This document shows, piece after piece, positions 57,607 through 64,000 of a stretch of DNA of 64,000 nt (within the stretch, counting starts at the first letter, position 1; the number at the start of each line of letters is the position of its first letter). Position numbers and translations under genes: made by a program. This DNA is from Laguncularia racemosa (taxonomy: Eukaryota > Streptophyta > Magnoliopsida > Myrtales > Combretaceae): positions 434,001 to 498,000 of the forward strand of contig JBBMOL010000149.1 of NCBI GenBank assembly GCA_037954665.1, given 5' to 3'. The notes beneath the pieces were generated by a model that was not told the DNA's origin, searched no databases, and worked only from the letters and a program-made list of their open reading frames with translations.

Positions 57607-58029
57607 TCAAGATAACCCTTTCACCATCTTTCTGAAACATATAAGTATTTCTAAATCCATCATGTAGCACCTTTTTATTAAACAACTAAAGCCTACCCAG
57701 AATAATATGAAAGGCACATAAACATCACAGACAATTTCATCACTGTATCTATCTCCTATGTAGAATGGCACCTTTGCCCTCCGTGTAACATACAAACTAC
57801 CCCGTTCATCCAACCAATGTAATTTATAAGGATGTGGATGTAGACTAGTAACTAGTTGTAAGTTATTTACTAATGTAGTAGATACGACATTAGTGTAATT
57901 ACCACCATCGATGAAAAGAACACATAAGTTACCTCGAATCTCACAAGGTGTGTAGAATAGGTTCTCCCTCTGTATGTCCCTGACGTTTGGAGATATCATC
58001 ATGACCTTGCGTAACACATTAATAGGCAA
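57607..58029 (-). pseudogene. retropepsin-like protease of the gag-protease element
   Basis: The frame contains RENLFYTPCEIRGNLCVLF, the active site FIDGGNYTNVVSTTLV, PHPYKLHWLDERGSLYV and KVPFYIGDRYSDEIVCDVYV. These match the protease at 8006-9121, including the IDGG form of the catalytic motif. After residue ~105 the GRPW region is frame-shifted. Upstream, gag ends in TAG at 58087. Confidence 0.82.
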
Positions 58030-58086
58030 ATATTTATCATCTCCCTTATCCTTATGTGTCTCAGCATCATGATCATTATAATATTC

Positions 58087-59316
58087 CTATAGTGCTATGG
58101 ACAAATCTGTAGGCTCGACAACTTCTTCTTGACCATCTTCATTGTTTCCTTCCATAATAGTCATCACCCTTTTGTTGAGACACTGTGCAACCATGTGTCT
58201 AAAACCTATGCATTTGAAACACTTAATTTGGCGCATTTTCCCACTGGTTTTCCCTGGCACTGTCTGCCTGAAATCAGCTCCAACAACCTCTTTTCCTTTC
58301 CCAGAAATCTCCTTCTCCCTATCAATGTTAGAGGCATTCTTATCTATAATCTTAGCATGTTCCCCTATTCCTTTTTGTCCTCCCATCTGACTTAAGAGGT
58401 TTAATAGAAGTTCCATACCTGTTATTAGCTGCTTAGAAAAGGTTGGATCGCCTCGTCTCTACACTTTCAAGGTTAACTGGATAGCCTCATTAAGTGTATT
58501 ATACCTCTATAGCTCTACAACGCAGGCAATTTCATACTTTAACCTAGACACAAATCGTGCTAGGGTTTTCTTAGGAGGCTCGACTGACCCACATCTGATC
58601 ATCAGTGTCTCAAACTCCTGTACATAATCGTTAACTGTTTTGCCTCCTTGCCTCAGTGTTTGAAGATGCATAAATAACTCCTGCTTGTAATGCTCAGGTA
58701 TAAACGTTTTCCTTAATACCCATTTCATGTCCCGCTAGGTATGTATATCAGCCACACCATCTCTTCGTCAGCTAACCATAAGAGTTTTCCACCATAAGGC
58801 GACATAGCTTATGAATTCCACAGCTGCAAGATGAACTTGAGTGCTATCATCAATCTCATAGCACTTGAACAGACCCTCAACCTTGTCCTCCCAATCTAAA
58901 TAATCATCTGTAGAACCTTTACCATCGAATGAAGGCATTTGCAATTTCACATACTCTAATCCCCATGGTGGTTTGAACTCCCTGTTTAGGTAAGGTTCGT
59001 TCTCAAAATTATCATCTCTTTCCTCCTTAAGAGCATGATAATCTCCCTTTATTCTCCTGCCCCTATTACCTCCAACAACTCCCTCCCTATAAACATTCTG
59101 AGGGACTACTTTAGGTGGGGGTGCTTGAGGATTTGCTACTGGTGGTTGTGGCATTGTCATTCGATCTATCCGTGTTGCTAATGTAGCAACAATGGTGGTG
59201 AGATCCTACAACTGTTCCTCCAATGTTCTTCCACCTACAACTCGATAACCCTGACTGCCACCAACTTGATTATTGGCCTCATTGCCAATTCCCCCATTCA
59301 CACTATCATCCGACAT
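58087..59316 (-). pseudogene. gag of the gag-protease element, with zinc knuckle
   Basis: ATG at 59316 (MSDDSVNGGIGNEANNQVGG). Pro-rich segment (PPVANPQAPPPK); capsid start LQMPSFDGKGSTDDYLDWED; VHLAAVEFISYVALWWKTLM; then IPEHYKQELFMHLQTLRQGG, VNDYVQEFETLMIRCG and FVSRLKYEIACVVEL. The zinc knuckle is CFKCIGFRHMVAQC (CX2CX4HX4C). In-frame stops are at 59206 (TAG), 58768 (TGA), near 58730 (TAG), 58507 (TAG) and near 58465 (TAG), each at a position where the family has Gln, Arg or Trp. The frame is otherwise continuous, so decay is mainly by point mutation. Confidence 0.85.
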
Positions 59317-60148
59317 GGTTAATGAATTGATCTATTGAAACACAAAAACAATTCAAGACAACTACAATATACTTCATGTCAAATGCAATACACATAACAC
59401 CTTTTTTTTTTATAACAATACTCCACACACACACTCTTCCACAGTTCACAAACTACTAAAGCAACACACACACCACGACTTCACACACACTTCCACACTT
59501 CAACACATAACCACTACTACACACCCAATGCACAAACTCACTCTAAGGCACACACACACTCACGGTGTAGCACCCTTCAAACCACAACACACACTTCTAC
59601 GTAACACACACACACACCTCACTCACGGTGTAACAACCTTCAAACCATAACATACACTCTACGCCACACATACACACTCACATTGCAGCACACACTCCAT
59701 GACTCCACTTCCAATCATGGTAACAAATAAAATGGAAACAATTATAGACACTTCTCCAAATGGTAAGTAAATAATTCCAACTAGTCAAAGTGTATATGAT
59801 GATCAATACATAATAACTCCCTCAACTTAATGATTGATTTTGAATTTCAAAATGTTTCCTAATCCTTTACGTAAGAAGAGTAAATCTGGAAATGAAAATA
59901 CACTTCTAATTTTGAAATCCTCAAGAAAATGCACTTCTTCTTCTTCCGCAAACAATCAACTCACAGCAAGATGAAGATTACAAAGATTAATTTAGAAATT
60001 CCACTTCCAATTCCACAACAATAAGGTCTATCACAATATAATCACTTACAATTACTTCAATTAAGAAACGGAAGAATAAGAACCTAAATCCCAAATTAAA
60101 GATCACACAAATCCCTTCTCAAAACCTTTGCTCTAATACTAAAAATTA
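59317..60148 (-). other. leader of the gag-protease element, CA-rich with a 53-bp repeat
   Basis: A long untranslated leader. 59425-59700 is dominated by CACACA-type sequence on the plus strand. CACTCACGGTGTA followed by CACCCTTCAAACCA-like sequence occurs at 59567 and again at 59620. The primer-site region is at about 60125-60143 (minus AGTATTAGAGCAAAGG, a mutated iMet-type site). Confidence 0.65.
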
Positions 60149-61004
60149 TGATGTACCCAATTTGGATCTCAATACCACTCAACAAAATAACATACAATTG
60201 ATTCCAATTTCCAATTAGAATGGTGTGAACAAGATTGATGATAGAATCCCCAAATGGCGTGAAAACAAGAACCAACAACCCTAAATGGCGTGAACCAAAT
60301 TAAGAAGTACTACAATTGGATTCTAATACCAACCAAATACAATTGGAACAATTCAATTCCAATTCCCACAATTAGCGTGAAAACCTAGCAATGTAAGAAC
60401 CCTAATTTGGTGTGAATGGAACAAACAAAATCAACCAATTATAAACTAGATATAACTCACTAGCAATAATCGGATGCAACTTAAGAAATCTTGATATGAT
60501 TCACAAGGATTCCTTAAGCCAACTCACCACAATTTCACAAATGAAATTGATAAGAGTAAGGTGGAGTGAAGAGGAGCACTCCTATGGCAACAATTTTCAA
60601 ATGTATAATGTTAAAAAAAGTCCCCTTTCTAACCCTACTTTGCAAGTCTTTATATTTGCTCTAAATAGGGCAAATTTAACAAAGAAAATTACAAGTGAAA
60701 AGCAATAAGTGTGGCCGATTTTACACTAGAGAAAATTATAAGTGAACACTCATAAGTAGCCAGCTTCTTGCACCTCCATGAAACAATATTAGACCAGTTC
60801 TTCTTTGATTGATGTAAGTCCATGAATGACCCACAATTGAGCCTTAGTGAATTTTACCTGTTGTCCTGTAAAAACTGACAAATTTATCTGCTACAATGTA
60901 GAGACAAATTATTATGAAATAAATAAAGATAACATGTAGATGTCTGGAATCATTAGTTTAAATTGGCTTCCCTACTGCTGGATCCAGAGGTTTGATTCCC
61001 ATCA
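60149..61004 (-). repeat. 5' LTR of the gag-protease element
   Basis: It starts TGATGTACCCAATTTGGATC and ends GATTCCCATCA at 61004. It contains about 45 bases near 60225-60265 not present in the other LTR. Confidence 0.9.
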
Positions 61005-61263
61005 ATTAAGCTCTAAGAGAAAGTAAACCCAATTAATTAATTATTTAGTTACCTTGGATCTAATAGATTTGATATATTATTTTAAACCTATGTCTTGTTA
61101 TTTTTAGCTTAGACTCATATGGGTTATGACCCTAAGAAAAAGAAATGAGCTTAACCATTTTGAGCAAGATTAAGCCTATAGATGCATGTAATTTATTTAG
61201 CCTAAACAAGCCTATTATGGTTTATTACCTAATTTAACTTTTCCATTATCCATATTAATTTAT
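61005..61263 (+). repeat. flanking direct repeat, right copy (259 bp)
   Basis: It begins ATTAAGCTCTAAGAGAAAG exactly at the LTR end and ends TATTAATTTAT at 61263. It is homologous to 56310-56623 apart from one ~50-bp gap. Confidence 0.85.
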
Positions 61264-62160
61264 TTAGGCCTAATTAAGTTAGTTTAATTATGCCTAAAGT
61301 ACTTTAGTTCCTTAAGTTAGGCCCATTTAGGTTTTCTAGATCCAATTTATCTAATATAAGCCCACTAAGCTTTGTTATTCATCATTTAGGCCCATATAAC
61401 TATTATGTTTACTCTATGCTTATTAGGATTTCGTTATACCTAATTTATCTAACTTAGACCCATTATGCTTTATTTTATCCAATTTAGCCCCCTTAAGTCC
61501 ATATTGTCTTAATTACCTTATTTTAGGCCCATTAAATCCTAATAGCTATTTCTTAAGCTCAATTACTTTATTATGCCTAATTAAGTACATTTAAAGTCCT
61601 TAATTGGTTTTGGGCTTTAGTAGGCATAAGGTCCATTACGGTGTTTTATGTTATTAAGGTCTATTTAGGTTATGGACCCTAAAAGGGAAATAAGCCCAAT
61701 CAATTTTAGACTTCGGGCCTATTAAACTTATTTGAATTAATTAAGTTTAATTATAAATTATTTACCAAATTAATCCTAGAATAATGTTAATTAAGCCAAT
61801 GAATTTAACTAGAAAGTTTTATGAAAGAAATATTGTGAACTGACTATGGGGGATGGTTATTGGGTTGGCTCTTAAGTCGAAATTGGGTAGGTAAGTTTTG
61901 TGGTAGATTGGCCTTAGCCTACCTCAATTAAATTATTATTTTATCTTTTTTATTTTATTTATTTATTTATTATTAGTTATTTTCCATGTTATTTTTAAAG
62001 AAATTAAAATTTCACATCATAAACACCATACCTAAGGCTTAATTCCACAAGATCAAATACACTTTTTGATGAGTTTTAATGTAAGAACTTGAATCTCAAT
62101 CCGGGTTTTATGTGTTATGAATTTGAAGAAAATGATAATGGATGTAATGACTCACCATCT
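61264..62160. other. sequence with dispersed TAGGCCCATTA-like words
   Basis: Variants of TTAGGCCCATT/TAAGCCCACTAAG recur about every 40-70 bases between 61264 and 61740, continuing a pattern seen at 56040-56310. With the flanking repeats removed, 56040-56310 and 61264-61740 would be one block, probably an old repeat into which the gypsy element inserted. No gene. Confidence 0.5.
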
Positions 62161-62246
62161 AGGTGTTTGTTTAACCTATAAATTAACTTGCACTATCAAT
62201 TATAGGTGTTTGTTTAACTTATAAATTAACTTGCACTATCAATTTT
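62161..62246. repeat. 43-bp tandem duplication
   Basis: Two copies, 62161-62203 and 62204-62246, each starting AGGTGTTTGTTTAAC and differing at two positions. Confidence 0.9.
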
Positions 62247-63059
62247 AGCACCAAGAGGATAAATTGTTACACCAACCTTAAAGTAAGACTAAGGCAAGTT
62301 ATCATTCAAAACCTATACCTGCTCTTAACATTCAATGAATTCTTACTTATAATGATCAATAACCTATCATCTCATCCAAAAGTGATTGCATTTATTACGC
62401 ACTATAAGTGCTCAACTAGTATATAAACTTATTCGCCTGAATGGTGTATTATCACATGCTACACTCAATTAATGGCTATAACTTCAATTTATGATCCTGG
62501 CTAATAGCTCATTTCCCTAAAAAATACTATATTCACTTGTATTAAAGATTACATGGCCATAACTAAGACAACACTGGAGACCTTATTCTTATATATTTAC
62601 AAATGAGTTAGCTAAGACATTACAAAAATTCCTAAATTTACATATCATCACCAAAATTCATCTTCAATGTAACATGAAGATCTATTTAACAAAAGGTCAT
62701 CAAATGCTTGGTACTCCCATTTGTTAAGACAGTGCACTCAAAATATTCCCTGAAAGCCATACTGCTACTCATTCTCCTACCTTGTACGTGCGATTAGCAA
62801 ACACTAACCCCTTATCTCTTTATGGAGCTAAGTGAGTACGAGAATATAAAATAACAAATATCAACCATCTTAGATAAAATAAAACAACTCATATACAAGC
62901 ATCATTCAATATACCCAACATAGCCAAGAGTTACATGAACTAGAGATTCATCCATTTTTCTAACTCAAGCTTAATCTTGTATGTTATGACTACACACACA
63001 TGCAATGCTAATGCATATTCACCTAAAACACATTGGCCAATCCCCTTATGCCATGGAGT
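62247..63059. other. AT-rich sequence, no recognisable gene
   Basis: No motif, transposon end or long frame. Nothing to annotate. Confidence 0.3.
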
Positions 63060-63158
63060 GTTGCAAAATACTCAATGAACTTAACTTAAAGAGTTGTAAA
63101 AGACTCAATAAACTTAACTTAGAGAGTTGCAGAAGAATCAATGAACTTAACCTAGAAG
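63060..63158 (+). repeat. 33-bp minisatellite, three exact-length units
   Basis: Units 63060-63092, 63093-63125 and 63126-63158, consensus GTTGCARAAGACTCAATGAA followed by CTTAACTTAGAGA. Because 33 is a multiple of 3, a short open frame (63005-63208) shows an 11-residue repeat (C[KR][IR][LI]N[EK]LNL.S). I regard that as a by-product, not a gene. Confidence 0.85.
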
Positions 63159-63864
63159 ACTTAAATAACTTGGGATACCCTGGTTCCAAGCTACTATTTA
63201 GAGCTTAGGTTGATATTCTTCTATTTACTTTGGCATTTATGACGAGGTCATAAACAACATTAGTTGAAGTGATCCCATAAGGTTTGTTTTTTGAAAACAA
63301 AGAGCGTAAATGCTATAATTTAATTATAATTATAGATTAGTTGTTGTGGTTCCTTATTTATGAGAAGCTCAATTAACAAGTTCCAAGATATAGCAAAATG
63401 CTAAACATAAATTATTTGGCCTAAGTTTGCAATTTGGAATAGAAATGTATCTAAAAGATATAGGAACTCACTAAACACAAATGGCAACTAAAATAGATAT
63501 ACATATACCAACATAAACTATAACATATAGGTAAATTACATGTACCCCAAAATATTATAATTATCAAATATTTGTACATGCCTAGAAATGAGGATAGAAA
63601 AAATTGGTTTGCACAAATGAGAAATTAAAATTTAGACACCTAGTCATTGGAGTTATCGATGCATTAGGTGTCAAAGAAGGAAACCAAAACTCAAATATCC
63701 ACTTACAATGTATCACATAAAAGTGCAACGCATGATTAACTTTGGGGAAATGGTACAACACCTTTAAAAAATTGAAGAAACAAGAGAAAAACATTCAAAT
63801 CCTTTCCAACTTTTATCATAAACTAGAAGGAATTTCATTCTTGCAAATTAATAATTTTTGTACT
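63159..63864. other. AT-rich sequence, no recognisable gene
   Basis: Nothing recognised on either strand; the small minus-strand frame at 63582-63794 has no family resemblance. Confidence 0.3.
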
Positions 63865-64000
63865 TGTAAAAACCCTATTTTTTACCCTAATAATTAATAA
63901 TGGTCAATTTTCAATTTTTTTTCATTTTTTATAATTTTCTTATAATTTAGCAAAAATAGGAAAAATATTCAAAAAATAAAATAAATAGCGAAAATATATC
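63865..64000 (+). repeat. start of a Tat/Ogre-like LTR, runs off the right edge
   Basis: TGTAAAAACCCTATTTTTTA followed by AATTTTCAATTTTT, TAATTTAGCAAAAATAGG and AAAAATATTCAAAAAATAAA. Read against the complement of 3944 downward (TGTAAACACCCCATTTTTGC, ... TAATTTAGCATAAATAA, AAAAATATTCAAAAAAATAA) the order and spacing match closely. It is the 5' end of a related LTR in plus orientation. Confidence 0.7.

Larger units (their letters stand above)
56630..61004 (-). mobile_element. gag-protease-only Ty3/gypsy element (CRM-like relative)
   Basis: LTRs 56630-57448 and 60149-61004 flank a minus-strand gag (to 58087) and protease (58029-57607). From about 57600 the sequence jumps to the end of Pol: near 57449-57500 the minus strand reads LRFRTNLSEARGDD, the same DLRTN...E.G.D ending seen before the 3' LTR of the element at 4676. 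Reverse transcriptase, RNase H and integrase are missing. It is therefore an internal-deletion, non-autonomous derivative. In place of a 5-bp target duplication its flanks form a ~300-bp direct repeat. Confidence 0.88.

Overview
This window is nuclear DNA of a flowering plant, most likely a eudicot. The evidence is AT-rich intergenic sequence, plant-type Ty3/gypsy elements of the Tat and CRM-like lineages, a hAT transposon, a plant-mobile-domain (PMD) relic and two intact genes of the plant UPF0496/DUF677 family. The species cannot be fixed from sequence alone. There are no bacterial, organellar, CRISPR, rRNA or convincing tRNA features. Apart from the two UPF0496 genes, every coding stretch I can recognise is transposon-derived and broken.

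Layout. 1-3944: the 5' end of a minus-strand Tat/Ogre-like element (long LTR 1777-3944, tRNA-Arg-type primer site, degraded gag) inserted into the reverse transcriptase of an older plus-strand Tat element. The older element's pol resumes at 10561-11660. Between these pieces sits a CRM-like element (4676-10560, minus) with both LTRs, a near-complete pol and a gag deletion. 13460-15251: degraded gag-like ORFs. 19380-20740: a PMD pseudogene, followed by an AT-rich tandem repeat (20990-21860).

24947-38297: a tandem segmental duplication carrying two 380-codon UPF0496 genes (26948-28090 and 36526-37668). The second unit was later split by a degenerate gypsy element (28799-34103), and it has its 5' UTR exon duplicated. 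40437-45150: a LINE relic split by a 4.16-kb hAT element with a perfect 8-bp target duplication (40709-44863). 45.5-50.4 kb: a plus-strand Tat gag-like pseudogene abutting a minus-strand gypsy gag/LTR fragment. 52845-53604: a solo LTR of the CRM-like family with a perfect 5-bp target duplication. 56630-61004: a gag-protease-only gypsy element whose two flanks are themselves a ~300-bp direct repeat. At 63865 another Tat/Ogre-like LTR begins, in opposite orientation to the one at the left edge, and runs off the window.

How things fit together: the only host genes able to encode full proteins are the two UPF0496 paralogues, predicted membrane-associated proteins of unknown biochemical role. Around them are at least three layers of nested insertion. 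Several CRM-like elements share an arrangement in which the end of Pol is read through the polypurine tract into the 3' LTR. I found no convincing new functional system. The most interesting signals are structural: a repeated LTR-end/primer-site unit, a very long flanking duplication, complementary deletion derivatives, polarised divergence between the gene duplicates, and a duplicated 5' exon.
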